Below, piece after piece: positions 47,881 to 58,787 of a DNA stretch of 64,000 bases. The DNA comes from an uncultured Pelagibacteraceae bacterium (GTDB lineage: Bacteria > Pseudomonadota > Alphaproteobacteria > Pelagibacterales > Pelagibacteraceae). Position 1 is the first letter of the stretch. Every line of letters begins with the position of its first letter. The stretch spans positions 46,001 to 110,000 of the forward strand of contig CACGBP010000001.1 in NCBI GenBank assembly GCA_902571375.1. Reading direction: 5' to 3'. Made by a program: the position numbers and the translations under genes. Below the pieces are notes generated by a model. The model worked only from the letters and a program-made list of their open reading frames with translations. It was not told where the DNA came from and did not search any database.

Positions 47881-48978
47881 ATGAAAAATTATCTTAATTT
47901 TGAAAATGATATAAAAAATTTGGATGATGAGCTAGAGAAGCTTAAAGATCCATATAATCAAAGTGGATTATCAGAAGTGGATACCCAAAAAATTTCACAA
48001 ACTCAAAAGGAGTTAGATGAGAAATTAAAATCTATTTATTCTAATCTTGATCCCTGGCAGACCACAATGGTTGCAAGGCATGAGGATAGACCAAAGTCTA
48101 AGTTTTTTATCGATAATTTATTTGCGGATTTTATTTCTTTATCTGGAGACAGATATTATGGAGAAGATAAATCTGTAATTTGTGGTTTTGCCAAATTTAA
48201 TAGTCAATCTGTTTTGGTAATTGGTCAAGAAAAAGGAGATGATCTTGAAAGTAGAATTGAAAGAAATTTTGGTATGATGCGACCTGAAGGCTATAGAAAA
48301 ACAATACGTTTAATGGAATTAGCAGATAGATTTAACATACCTATAATTTCGTTTATTGATACACCAGGTGCTTATCCAGGTGTTGGTGCTGAGGAGCGTG
48401 GTCAAGCAGAAGCGATTGCCAGATCTATTGAGTGTTGTGTAAAATTAAAGGTTCCAACGCTTTCAATTATCATTGGTGAAGGTGGTTCGGGAGGAGCAAT
48501 AGCTCTCGCATCTTCAAGTAAAGTTATTATGTTGGAAAATGCTATTTATTCAGTTATTTCTCCAGAAGGGTGTGCTACAATTTTGTGGAGAGATCCAAAA
48601 AAAATGTTAGATGCTGCTAAAGCAATGAAACTTTCAGCCAAGGACCTTTTGAACTTAGAAATTATTGATGAAATAATTCCAGAACCTACAGGCGGTGCTC
48701 ATAGAGATAGAAATTTAATTTTAGATAATGTTAGAAATGTAATATCTAAAAATTTAGAAGAATTTAATAATATGACAGCTGAAGAAATACTTAACAACAG
48801 AAAAAACAAGTTCCTTCGAATTGGAAGAGGAGATGGATTCATTAAGAATTTAGATGAATTAAGTTCACTCGAAATCCAAAAAGGTAATTTAACTAAAATA
48901 ATTGAAAATAAAAAAATTTTATTTTTAAGCGCAGCTATATTAATTATTTTTGGATTGTTGATAAAAATTTTAGATTGA
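47881..48978 (+). CDS. accA: acetyl-CoA carboxylase carboxyltransferase subunit alpha with C-terminal TM extension
   Basis: ARHEDRPKSKFFIDNLFADFISLSGDRYYGED, FIDTPGAYPGVGAEERGQAEAIARSIE; tail NKKILFLSAAILIIFGLLIKILD. Confidence 0.96.
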   Translation: MKNYLNFENDIKNLDDELEKLKDPYNQSGLSEVDTQKISQTQKELDEKLKSIYSNLDPWQTTMVARHEDRPKSKFFIDNLFADFISLSGDRYYGEDKSVICGFAKFNSQSVLVIGQEKGDDLESRIERNFGMMRPEGYRKTIRLMELADRFNIPIISFIDTPGAYPGVGAEERGQAEAIARSIECCVKLKVPTLSIIIGEGGSGGAIALASSSKVIMLENAIYSVISPEGCATILWRDPKKMLDAAKAMKLSAKDLLNLEIIDEIIPEPTGGAHRDRNLILDNVRNVISKNLEEFNNMTAEEILNNRKNKFLRIGRGDGFIKNLDELSSLEIQKGNLTKIIENKKILFLSAAILIIFGLLIKILD

Positions 48979-51513
48979 TCCACAGCAATGCTTGTATTTT
49001 TTTCCTGAGCCACAGAAGCAAGGCTCATTTCTTCTCATTTTTTTTCCACTATAAGAGGGATTTACTTTTTGTTGTATATTTTCTTCCTTCTTTTTTGATG
49101 TCTCAATAACTTTTAGGTTTATTAAAATAGTAATATAGTCAAATTTTAGTTTATTAAGTAAGTTTTCAAATAAGGCGAATGCTTCTTTTTTATATTCAAT
49201 CAAAGGATCTCTTTGACCATAAGATCTTAATCCTATGACTTGTCTCAGTTGTTCTAAATACTGAATATGTGATTTCCAATTTAAATCTATAGCTTGAAGA
49301 AATATCCTTTTTTCCAATTCTTTTGATTGATTTTCATCTAAAAGTTTAACTCTTTCCTCTCGTGCATCTTTAAATTTTTTAAAGACTATATTTTTCAATT
49401 CATTGTCACTCAATGTATCTAAATTTTTAAAATCACTTTCATCAAAATTTTTACCTAAAATTGATTTAAGTTTATTATCGAAGTCTTGATTAGTTGGATT
49501 TGATATCTTCTTTATTTTAAGTGAAATCAAATCTTGAAAGATATTATTTAAGAATTCATCAGAATATTCATAAATTTGTTCACTATTCATAGCATTTTTC
49601 CTTTGTGAAAAAATTACTTGTCTTTGATCATTAAGAACATTATCGAATTTGATAAGTGTTTTTCTAATGTCAAAGTTTCTAGCCTCAACTTTTTGTTGTG
49701 CTCTTTCTAGTGCTTTATTAATCCATGGGTGGTCGATACTTTCACCGTCTTTTAGACCAAGTTTTTGCAAAATATTATTCATAGACTCTGATCCAAAAAT
49801 TCTCATCAGATCATCTTCAAGACTTACATAAAAAATTGAGTTTCCTTCATCTCCTTGACGGCCAGCCCTTCCCCTAGCTTGATTGTCAACTCTTCTTGAC
49901 TCCATCCTTTCTGTTCCAATAACAAACAAACCACCTAGTGATTTAATTTCTTCTTTTCTTTTTTTTAGTTCGTTGTCTGGTATTGATCCTTTTTTTCCTC
50001 CAAGCTGAATATCTACACCTCTTCCAGAAATACTTGTCGTAATTATAACTGAATTTTTTGTTCCAGCATTGGCAATAATTTCTGCCTCATTTTCATGGTT
50101 TTTTGCATTCAAAACTTGATGTTTAATATTTTCTCTTTTTAAGAGTGATGAATATGTTTCTGATTTATTGATACTAGATGTAAAAATTAACAGCGGTTGA
50201 CCCGAACTGTGTAATTCAATTATTTTTTTAATTATTGCATTATTTTTTTCTTTTTCTGTCCTAAAAATTTGATCATTAATATCATTTCTAATCATTTTTT
50301 TATTTGTGGGAATAACCACAACAGGTAAATTATAAATTTCAAAAAACTCCTCTGCCTCTGTAGCAGCCGTGCCTGTACAACCAGAAATTTTTTTATAAAG
50401 TTTAAAGTAGTTTTGATAGGTAATTGATGCTAAAGTTTGATTTTCAGCTTGTATGTCTATTTTTTCTTTTGCTTCAAGTGCCTGATGCAATCCATCTCCG
50501 AAACGCCTGCCTTCAAGAATTCTGCCAGTGAGTTCATCAATTATTTTCAGAATATTATTTTGAACTATGTAGTCTTTTCCTTTTTGAAACAAATGATTTG
50601 CTCTCAAAGCTTGATTTACATGGTGTACTAAATCTAAATTTTCTGGATCATAAAAGTTATTATTTTTTAAAATTCCTGCATTTGAAAAAATTTTTTCAAC
50701 ATTATTTATTCCATCATTTGTGAGAAGAATATTTCTTTCTTTTTCATCTATTTCATAATCATTAACATTCAGATTTTTAATAAGTTTATCAATAGTTAAA
50801 TATTTATTTGTTTTATCTTCGGCAGCACCAGATATTACCAAGGGTGTTCTTGCTTCATCAATCAAACATGAATCAATTTCATCTACTATGGAATAGAAAT
50901 GTTCTCTTTGAACCATTTCATCATTTGAATATTTCATATTATCTCTAAGATAATCAAATCCAAGCTCACTATTTGTTGCATAAGTTATATCGCAGTTATA
51001 ATTTTTTTTTCTTTCAAGATCATTTTGATCATTATTAATGTAGCCTGAACTCAAGCCTAAGAAATTATATATTTCCCCCATCTCTTTAGAATCTCTTTTT
51101 GCCAAATAATCATTAACAGTTACTACATGAACTCCCTTTTCATTTAATGCATTCAAATAAGCTGCGAGAGTGATAGTAAGCGTTTTTCCCTCACCTGTTC
51201 TCATCTCTGCAATTTTTGATTGATGAAGCGCTATTCCACCAATTAGTTGGACATCAAAATGTCTCTCGTTTCTAACTCTTTTAGACGCTTCTCGCACTAA
51301 CGCAAATGCTTCTGGTAATATTTCGTCAGCACTTGTACCAGCTTTTATTTTTTCTTTAAATTCGAATGTTTTTTTTGGGAAATCCGAATCTTGTAAACTT
51401 TGAGTCCTTTCCTCAAGATTATTAATTTTAGCAACTATTTTTGAAATCTTATCCAGCTCTTTTTGATTACTTGATTTCAAGAATTTAGATATAAAACTTA
51501 GTGGATTTAGCAT
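48970..51513 (-). CDS. secA: preprotein translocase subunit SecA
   Basis: AEMRTGEGKTLTITLAAYLNAL, GRAGRQGDEGNSIFYVSLEDDLMRIFG, C-terminal Zn motif NEPCFCGSGKKYKHCCG. Confidence 0.98.
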   Translation of the reverse strand: MLNPLSFISKFLKSSNQKELDKISKIVAKINNLEERTQSLQDSDFPKKTFEFKEKIKAGTSADEILPEAFALVREASKRVRNERHFDVQLIGGIALHQSKIAEMRTGEGKTLTITLAAYLNALNEKGVHVVTVNDYLAKRDSKEMGEIYNFLGLSSGYINNDQNDLERKKNYNCDITYATNSELGFDYLRDNMKYSNDEMVQREHFYSIVDEIDSCLIDEARTPLVISGAAEDKTNKYLTIDKLIKNLNVNDYEIDEKERNILLTNDGINNVEKIFSNAGILKNNNFYDPENLDLVHHVNQALRANHLFQKGKDYIVQNNILKIIDELTGRILEGRRFGDGLHQALEAKEKIDIQAENQTLASITYQNYFKLYKKISGCTGTAATEAEEFFEIYNLPVVVIPTNKKMIRNDINDQIFRTEKEKNNAIIKKIIELHSSGQPLLIFTSSINKSETYSSLLKRENIKHQVLNAKNHENEAEIIANAGTKNSVIITTSISGRGVDIQLGGKKGSIPDNELKKRKEEIKSLGGLFVIGTERMESRRVDNQARGRAGRQGDEGNSIFYVSLEDDLMRIFGSESMNNILQKLGLKDGESIDHPWINKALERAQQKVEARNFDIRKTLIKFDNVLNDQRQVIFSQRKNAMNSEQIYEYSDEFLNNIFQDLISLKIKKISNPTNQDFDNKLKSILGKNFDESDFKNLDTLSDNELKNIVFKKFKDAREERVKLLDENQSKELEKRIFLQAIDLNWKSHIQYLEQLRQVIGLRSYGQRDPLIEYKKEAFALFENLLNKLKFDYITILINLKVIETSKKKEENIQQKVNPSYSGKKMRRNEPCFCGSGKKYKHCCGSI

Positions 51514-51578
51514 TAGTTTTTGATTTATTATTTACTTTTATTTTCTAATATAATCATTAAATAATTAATTTAAATACT

Positions 51579-52880
51579 ATGGGTATCAATTTAACTAATT
51601 TTTTATCATCTAAATCCAAAAATAAGAGAATGATGGAATTTCAGGATTTAGATCATATTGATGGGGTATCAATATCAACTGTCAGTGCCAATTTATATAA
51701 AGATACAAGAGACGACTTAGTGATGTTCTATTTCAGGGATGGGGCTAGTCATGCTTCAGTTTATACACAATCTAAAATTATATCTGAAAATATTAAATGG
51801 AACTTAAAACAAAAAGTAAAAAAAGTATCTTCACTCTTGGTGAATGCCAGAAATGCAAATTGTTTTACTGGTATACAAGGATATAAAAGTTTAGAAAAAA
51901 TTGCAGAGAAATTATCAGAAAAACTTACAGCAAAGCAAAAAGAAGATGATGACAAACCAAGAAAAATTATCAAAAAAGAAATACTCTTTGGTTGTACTGG
52001 TACTATTGGAGAAATTTTTCCAGAGGAAAAAATTGTTAATCAAATTGATAATTTAGTCTCTAAAATTAATTACACTCAAAATAAATACATTTGGATGAAA
52101 GCAGCTTTAGGCATAATGACCACAGATACCCAGCCTAAAATGGCTATGGAAGAATGTAAAATTGGAAATAGTGAAATTAAAATTTTTGGGATAGCAAAAG
52201 GATCAGGAATGATCCAACCCAATATGGCTACAACATTAAGCTACATATTTACAGATGCGGATATTCCTAATGATATTTTAAAAAAACTTTTGAAAAAAAA
52301 TGTTGAAACAACTTTTAATGCAATTAGTTGCGATAGTGATACTAGCACAAATGACATGATTTCAATTTTTTCAACTGGAAAAATTAAGCATTCAAAAATA
52401 AATAATATTAATGATGAAAAATTGAAAGAATTTGATTTTTCATTGAATAAAGTTTTATTGAATCTTTCTAAGAGGGTAGTTGCAGATGGTGAGGGAGCAT
52501 CAAAATTTGTTACTATTAATGTTCAAAATTGTAAAACAGAAAATGATGCAAAAAAAATTGGTTTTTCTATTGCAAATTCTCCTCTCGTTAAAACAGCTAT
52601 TAGTGGAGAGGATCCTAATTGGGGAAGAATAGTTATGGCAATAGGAAAATCAAATGTTCCAATTAACTTGGAAAAATTATCAATCAAATTTGGAAATTTA
52701 TTTATTGTCCAGAATGGAAAATTTAATTCAAATTATAGTGAAGATGAAGCATCTGAATATATGAAAAATGATACAATAGAAATATCAGTTGATATTGGAA
52801 ATGGTTCAAAAAATTTTACTGTATATACAATGGACTTAACAAAGAAATATATTGAAATAAATTCAGATTACAGGAGTTAA
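51579..52880 (+). CDS. argJ: glutamate N-acetyltransferase/ornithine acetyltransferase family
   Basis: NARNANCFTGIQGY, GCTGTIGEIFP, AKGSGMIQPNMATTLSYIFTDA, DSDTSTNDM, EDPNWGRIVMAIG. Confidence 0.95.
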   Translation: MGINLTNFLSSKSKNKRMMEFQDLDHIDGVSISTVSANLYKDTRDDLVMFYFRDGASHASVYTQSKIISENIKWNLKQKVKKVSSLLVNARNANCFTGIQGYKSLEKIAEKLSEKLTAKQKEDDDKPRKIIKKEILFGCTGTIGEIFPEEKIVNQIDNLVSKINYTQNKYIWMKAALGIMTTDTQPKMAMEECKIGNSEIKIFGIAKGSGMIQPNMATTLSYIFTDADIPNDILKKLLKKNVETTFNAISCDSDTSTNDMISIFSTGKIKHSKINNINDEKLKEFDFSLNKVLLNLSKRVVADGEGASKFVTINVQNCKTENDAKKIGFSIANSPLVKTAISGEDPNWGRIVMAIGKSNVPINLEKLSIKFGNLFIVQNGKFNSNYSEDEASEYMKNDTIEISVDIGNGSKNFTVYTMDLTKKYIEINSDYRS

Positions 52881-52903
52881 TATTAAAATATTAAATCTAA
52901 AAT

Positions 52904-53332
52904 ATGATTAAATATAAATTAATTTGTAAGAATTGTGATATATCTTTCGATAGTTGGTTTGCATCTTCAAAAGAATATGAAAAACTTAAGAAAAAAAATT
53001 TTTTAAGTTGTCATAATTGTCAATCAAAAAAAATTGAAAAAACTCTTATGGCTCCCAAGTTAATAAATAAATCTTTGACAGAAAATTCAGCTAAGGCTTT
53101 TGCTAAAACGAAAGAGATTCATAAAAAAATAAAAGAATTTCAAAATTTTGTAAAAAAAAATTTTGATTATGTTGGTGAGAACTTTGCATATGAAGCTAGA
53201 TCAATTCATTATGATAAGAAAAAAAAAACTAAAGGTATCTATGGTACTGCATCGAAAAAGGAAATGAGAGAATTAAAAGAAGAGGGAATTAGAACTGAGG
53301 TAATACCTTGGGTAGATGATAAAAGTAATTAA
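52904..53332 (+). CDS. DUF1178 family protein
   Basis: KLICKNCDISFDSWFASSKEYEKLKKKNFLSCHNCQS. Confidence 0.88.
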   Translation: MIKYKLICKNCDISFDSWFASSKEYEKLKKKNFLSCHNCQSKKIEKTLMAPKLINKSLTENSAKAFAKTKEIHKKIKEFQNFVKKNFDYVGENFAYEARSIHYDKKKKTKGIYGTASKKEMRELKEEGIRTEVIPWVDDKSN

Positions 53333-54057
53333 CTCTTAATAAATTTACTGATGTAGTTAATTGACATATCTTTACTAACCGCCCATTCATCTTTAAATAA
53401 ATTATACTTCATGCCATCTAGTGACTCTAAATTAAGTTTATATTTCTTTAAAATATTTGTTAAATCTTGTGGTTTTACAAATTTTTCCCACTCGTGAGTC
53501 CCAATCGGCAGCCAATTAAGAATATACTCTGCACCTATTATCGCGAACAGATATGATTTTAAAGTCCTATTAAGAGTTGCAACAAACATCATTCCATTTT
53601 TTCTCAAAAGTTCTGATGATGATTTTAAAAAAAAGTCAACATTTTCTACATGTTCAACAATTTCCATGTTTAATATCACGTCAAATTTTATATCAGTTTT
53701 AAAAGTTTCGGGTGTAGAACAAAGATATGTAATATCTAAATTATTCTTTTTAGCATGCAATCTAGCAACTTTTATATTTTTGTCGGAAGCATCAATACCA
53801 ACCACATCCGCCCCCAATCTACTCATTGGTTCACACAATAAGCCTCCTCCACATCCAATATCTAGAATTTTAACTTTTTCTAAGGGTTTATTTTTATTTT
53901 TAAGCTTGAAAGACTGAATTATATTATTTTTTATGTATGAAATTCTTATTGGGTTAAATTTATGTAAAGGTTTAAATTTGCCTTCAGGATCCCACCATTC
54001 TTCAGCAATTTTAGAAAATTTTTCTATTTCTTTTTTATTTATTGTGTTATTTTTCAT
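53329..54057 (-). CDS. ubiG: ubiquinone biosynthesis O-methyltransferase
   Basis: EWWDPEGKFKPLHKFNPIRISYI, VKILDIGCGGGLLCEPMSRLGADVVGID, GTHEWEKFV. Confidence 0.95.
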   Translation of the reverse strand: MKNNTINKKEIEKFSKIAEEWWDPEGKFKPLHKFNPIRISYIKNNIIQSFKLKNKNKPLEKVKILDIGCGGGLLCEPMSRLGADVVGIDASDKNIKVARLHAKKNNLDITYLCSTPETFKTDIKFDVILNMEIVEHVENVDFFLKSSSELLRKNGMMFVATLNRTLKSYLFAIIGAEYILNWLPIGTHEWEKFVKPQDLTNILKKYKLNLESLDGMKYNLFKDEWAVSKDMSINYISKFIKS

Positions 54058-54123
54058 TAGTAAGTTGACTTTATATTCAACATGTATTTATTCAATATTT
54101 TTTAATATTTAGAGATAATTATC

Positions 54124-55344
54124 ATGAAAATTGTAGTATTAAAATTTGGTGGTACTTCAGTAGGCACAATTAAGAAAATTAAAAAAGTTGCTGATATTAT
54201 TGAAGATTACAAAAGAAAAAATTATAAAGTTATTGTTGTCTCATCAGCAATGAGTGGTGTGACAAATGAGTTAATAAAAAAATCTCTAGATATAAGCAAA
54301 AATTTTTCTAGTGCAGAACACGATGTGTTAGTTTCTTCTGGGGAACAAGTAGCTTGCTCTTTGATAGCTGGAAGGCTATTACATAAGGGTTTTAAATCTA
54401 GATCGTGGTTATCTTGGCAAATTCCAATACTTACTTTGGGGGCTCATAAAAATTCTAGAATTAATCAAATTAATAAGAATAAGATAATCAAATATTTAAA
54501 AGAAGATGGCATACCAATTATAACTGGGTTTCAAGGAGTTAACGATTTTAATAGAGTTACTACTCTCGGACGAGGAGGATCTGATGCAAGTGCAATAATG
54601 ATTGCAAAATTTTTTAAAGCCAAAAGGTGTATAATTTATACAGATGTTGAAGGTGTTTACACAACAGATCCAAATAAATTAAAAAAAGCAAAAAAAATTA
54701 AAGTTATTTCATATGAAGAAATGTTAGAAATGGCCTCTCTTGGTGCAAAAGTTATGCAGCCAGTTTCTATACAAGATGCAAGATTAAATAGAATTGATAT
54801 TGAGGTAAAATCTTCTTTTATAAAAAAATCAGGAACTTTGATTACAAAAAGATCTAATATAGTTAATAATAAGATCGTAACTGGTATTACGTCTACTCAA
54901 AATGACTCAAAGGTTTCTCTTATTGGTGTAAGAGACAAGCCTGGTGTTGCTGCATCAATTTTTAAACCATTATCAAAAAATTTGATTAATGTTGACATGG
55001 TTGTTCAAAATATTTCTGCAAATGGTAAAGAAACAGATTTAACATTTACTATAAAGACTGAAGATTTGAGTAAAACAAAAAAAATAATTCTAGCTAATAA
55101 GAATATAAAATTTCGAAAGTTATTATTAAAAAAGGATGTTTCTAAGATTTCAGTAATTGGTGTAGGAATGATAACTACACCAGGTGTAACTTTTAGAATG
55201 TTCCAATCACTTGCAAGTAAAAAGATTAATATTCAAGTAATTTCAACGTCTGAAATAAAAATTTCAGTTTTAATCGATAAGAAGAATACAAAAAAAGCCC
55301 TAATAGCTTTACATAAAGAATTTCAATTAAATAGTACAAAATGA
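54124..55344 (+). CDS. lysC: aspartate kinase
   Basis: [49 protein letters not shown], two ACT regions. Confidence 0.96.
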   Translation: MKIVVLKFGGTSVGTIKKIKKVADIIEDYKRKNYKVIVVSSAMSGVTNELIKKSLDISKNFSSAEHDVLVSSGEQVACSLIAGRLLHKGFKSRSWLSWQIPILTLGAHKNSRINQINKNKIIKYLKEDGIPIITGFQGVNDFNRVTTLGRGGSDASAIMIAKFFKAKRCIIYTDVEGVYTTDPNKLKKAKKIKVISYEEMLEMASLGAKVMQPVSIQDARLNRIDIEVKSSFIKKSGTLITKRSNIVNNKIVTGITSTQNDSKVSLIGVRDKPGVAASIFKPLSKNLINVDMVVQNISANGKETDLTFTIKTEDLSKTKKIILANKNIKFRKLLLKKDVSKISVIGVGMITTPGVTFRMFQSLASKKINIQVISTSEIKISVLIDKKNTKKALIALHKEFQLNSTK

Positions 55345-56444
55345 ATATAAGACCATTCAGAGATATCAAAAGAAGAAAAACTAAAGAAATAAATGTTGGA
55401 AAAGTTAAAGTAGGAGGAAATAATCCTATATCTGTTCAGTCAATGACTAATACTTTAACTACTGACATAAAAGCTACAATTAAACAGATAACAGAAATTC
55501 ATAATGAAGGAGCTGACATAGTTAGAGTTTCTTGTCCTGATGAAGCCTCATCTAAAGCTTTAAAAGAAATTGTTAAGAATGTTAATGTTCCTATAGTAGC
55601 AGATATTCATTTTCACTATAAAAGAGCAATTGAGGCTGCAGAAAATGGAGCGAGTTGTTTAAGAATTAATCCAGGTAATATTGGTAATGTAAATAAAATT
55701 AAAGAGGTAATAAAAGCTGCAAAAGATAATCAATGTTCAATCAGAGTAGGAGTAAATGCTGGGTCTTTAGAAAAAGATATTTTAGAAAAATTCAAAGAAC
55801 CATGTCCAGAAGCACTAGTTGAAAGCGCACTTAGAAATATTAAAATTTTAGAGGATGAAAACTTCTTAAATTTAAAAGTAAGTGTGAAATCATCAGATGT
55901 ATTTTTATCCATCCAAGCTTACCGACAACTTTCAAAAGTTATAGACTATCCTCTCCACTTAGGAATTACTGAAGCTGGTAGTTATGTGTCAGGGAGTGTT
56001 AAATCGTCGATTGGTCTAGGTTCTTTACTTTTAGATGGTATAGGAGACACTATTAGAATTTCACTGTCAGATGACCCAGTTAAGGAGGTAAAAATTGGAA
56101 ATGAAATTTTAAAATCTCTTAATTTACGTAAAAGAGGTGTGCAAATTATTTCGTGTCCCTCATGTGCCCGACAAGGATTTCAAGTAATAGATACAGTGAA
56201 AGTATTGGAAGAAAAATTATCACATATTAAAACATCAATTACATTGTCAATTATAGGATGTGTTGTGAATGGACCAGGTGAGGCGGCAACTACTGACATT
56301 GGTATCACAGGCGGAAATAAAGGACATAACATGCTTTATTTATCAGGTATTCAAACTGAAAAAGTATTGACGCAAGATATGATAGCTAAAGTTGTAGAGG
56401 AAGTAGAAAAGAAAGTGTCTGAATTAGAAAATAATAAAAAATGA
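55341..56444 (+). CDS. ispG: 4-hydroxy-3-methylbut-2-en-1-yl diphosphate synthase (GcpE)
   Basis: [62 protein letters not shown]. Confidence 0.97.
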   Translation: MNIRPFRDIKRRKTKEINVGKVKVGGNNPISVQSMTNTLTTDIKATIKQITEIHNEGADIVRVSCPDEASSKALKEIVKNVNVPIVADIHFHYKRAIEAAENGASCLRINPGNIGNVNKIKEVIKAAKDNQCSIRVGVNAGSLEKDILEKFKEPCPEALVESALRNIKILEDENFLNLKVSVKSSDVFLSIQAYRQLSKVIDYPLHLGITEAGSYVSGSVKSSIGLGSLLLDGIGDTIRISLSDDPVKEVKIGNEILKSLNLRKRGVQIISCPSCARQGFQVIDTVKVLEEKLSHIKTSITLSIIGCVVNGPGEAATTDIGITGGNKGHNMLYLSGIQTEKVLTQDMIAKVVEEVEKKVSELENNKK

Positions 56445-57511
56445 TCCCTAAAAAAACAATTGAAGAATTGATTATTAAACACGCCAATCTAGAAAAGGAT
56501 TTGTCATCCGAAAAGATAGAAAAAAAAGAGTTTGCAGAAAAGTCCAAAGAATATTCAAATTTAAGTACAATTATTGATCAAGCAAAAAATTATCTTTTAT
56601 TTGAAGAAAATAAAAATGAGCTAGAAAAAATTTTAAAAGATAATAATTCAGATGATGAGTTAAAGAAAATGGCTGAATTAGAGCTAGTTGATCTAAAAAC
56701 ACATTATCAAAAAAATGAAAAGAGCTTAAAACTCTTTTTGTTACCTAAAGATGAAGCCGACAAAAAAAATGCAATTATTGAAATTAGGGCAGGCACAGGT
56801 GGTCTCGAGGCCAGCCTATTTGCTGCAGATCTTTTTAAGATGTATGAAAAAGTAAGTAATAAAAAAAAATGGATTTTAGAATTAATTTCTATTTCAAAAA
56901 GTGAAGCTGGAGGTTTAAAAGAAGTTATTGCATCAATTAAAGGAACAAATATTTATTCTACTCTAAAATATGAAAGTGGTGTTCATAGAGTGCAAAGAGT
57001 ACCAGATACAGAAACCCAGGGAAGAGTTCATACTTCAGCGGCAACTGTAGCAGTTCTTCCAGAAGTAGAGGAAGTTGATTTAAAGATTAATGAGTCAGAT
57101 TTACGGATAGATGTTTTTAGAGCTGGTGGACCAGGTGGACAATCAGTAAATACTACAGATAGTGCTGTTAGAATTACTCATATACCAACAGGACTTACAG
57201 TTTCTCAACAAGATGAAAAATCCCAACATAAGAATAAAGCTAAAGGAATGAAAATTTTAAGAGCAAGGCTTTATGAATTAGAAAGATCTAGAATTGATCA
57301 TGAAAGATCTCAAGATAGAAAAAGTAAAATTGGAACAGGAGATAGATCGGAAAGAATTAGGACATATAATTTTCCTCAAGGAAGAGTAACTGATCATAGG
57401 ATAAATTTGACATTGCATAAATTAGAGGAATTTTTAGAGGGAGAAATTTTTGATGAAATGATTGAGTCTTTAACTTTACAAGCTCAAGAGGAAAGCTTGA
57501 GCAATCTATAA
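56441..57511 (+). CDS. prfA: peptide chain release factor 1
   Basis: [68 protein letters not shown]. Confidence 0.98.
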   Translation: MIPKKTIEELIIKHANLEKDLSSEKIEKKEFAEKSKEYSNLSTIIDQAKNYLLFEENKNELEKILKDNNSDDELKKMAELELVDLKTHYQKNEKSLKLFLLPKDEADKKNAIIEIRAGTGGLEASLFAADLFKMYEKVSNKKKWILELISISKSEAGGLKEVIASIKGTNIYSTLKYESGVHRVQRVPDTETQGRVHTSAATVAVLPEVEEVDLKINESDLRIDVFRAGGPGGQSVNTTDSAVRITHIPTGLTVSQQDEKSQHKNKAKGMKILRARLYELERSRIDHERSQDRKSKIGTGDRSERIRTYNFPQGRVTDHRINLTLHKLEEFLEGEIFDEMIESLTLQAQEESLSNL

Positions 57512-57516
57512 ATTTT

Positions 57517-58359
57517 ATGAATATTCAGGAGCTCATTCATCACGGAAGTATGGTCTTAAAAAAAAATAATATTGCTTCTTATTCTTTAGATAGTGAAATT
57601 TTAATGTCAAAAGCTATTCAAAGAGATAGAAGTTATATAATGCTGCATTTAGATGAAAAGCTTGATAAAAAGATTTCTGATTACTATAAAGATTTAATTT
57701 TTCAAAGATCTATTCATAAGCCTATAGCTTATATACTTGGGAAGAAAAGTTTTTGGAATTATGAATTTTATATCTCTAGTGATGTTTTAATACCAAGACC
57801 TGATACAGAGATTATTATAGAGAAAGTTTTAGAAATAACAAAAAATAAATCTAAACAAAAAATTTTAGATATTGGCACTGGGTCAGGATGTATTCTACTA
57901 ACAATCCTTAAAGAAAAACTGAATTTTTCTGGGACAGGTATAGATATAAGTAAGAAATGTATTGATATTACGAGAATAAATGCAATTAAACTTGGCGTGT
58001 ATGATAGATTAAAACTTGTCAAATCAGATATTGACAATTTTAATTATGGCAAATATGATTTGATTATATCAAATCCTCCATATATTAAAAAAAATAATTT
58101 AAAATATTTGGAAAAGGACGTGATAAATTTTGAGCCTATTTTGGCTTTAAATGGTGGCCTTGAAGGATTATCAGAAATTAGAAAAGTTATAAATAAAGCG
58201 TCTAAACTGATAAAAACTAAAGGCAAACTAGTTTTGGAGATAGCTTTTAATCAAAAACATGAGATTAAAAAAATATTAAATGAAAAAGGATTTTATATTA
58301 ACAGTATTACAAAAGATTATGCTGCTAATGATAGATGCATAGTTAGCACAAAAATTTAA
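57517..58359 (+). CDS. prmC: peptide chain release factor N5-glutamine methyltransferase
   Basis: DVLIPRPDTEIIIEKVL, ILDIGTGSGCILLTIL, LIISNPPYIKKNNL. Confidence 0.96.
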   Translation: MNIQELIHHGSMVLKKNNIASYSLDSEILMSKAIQRDRSYIMLHLDEKLDKKISDYYKDLIFQRSIHKPIAYILGKKSFWNYEFYISSDVLIPRPDTEIIIEKVLEITKNKSKQKILDIGTGSGCILLTILKEKLNFSGTGIDISKKCIDITRINAIKLGVYDRLKLVKSDIDNFNYGKYDLIISNPPYIKKNNLKYLEKDVINFEPILALNGGLEGLSEIRKVINKASKLIKTKGKLVLEIAFNQKHEIKKILNEKGFYINSITKDYAANDRCIVSTKI

Positions 58360-58370
58360 ATCAATAATAT

Positions 58371-58787
58371 ATGGTGACTTTTAGAAACAATAATACAAAA
58401 AGAAATAATTTTAGACGAAATGGCAGAAGCGAGAGAGGTTTTAAGCCAAATAATGATAGAGGTAAATTTAGCTCTAATTTTTCTAATAATGAAAATTTTC
58501 AAAGAAAAATTCCTGGAAGAAACAATCATAATGCACCAAAATTAATTGAAAAATATAATAATCTTGCAAGAGAAGCTTTATCTGTTGGAGATAAAATTTT
58601 ATCAGAAAATTATTTTCAACACGCAGATCATTTTACAAGAATTTTAAATGAACAAGAGATTATGAAAAAAAATAGAAATCCATCAATTTCAAATGATATT
58701 AAAGAGATAGAGGAAACATCTAACAAAGAAGAAAAAAATTCTTCTGACACTGGCAAATCAAATAATTTTCAATCTGAAGTAAATTAG
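58371..58787 (+). CDS. DUF4167 domain protein
   Basis: KLIEKYNNLAREALSVGDKILSENYFQHADHFTRIL; alphaproteobacterial context after prfA-prmC. Confidence 0.88.
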   Translation: MVTFRNNNTKRNNFRRNGRSERGFKPNNDRGKFSSNFSNNENFQRKIPGRNNHNAPKLIEKYNNLAREALSVGDKILSENYFQHADHFTRILNEQEIMKKNRNPSISNDIKEIEETSNKEEKNSSDTGKSNNFQSEVN

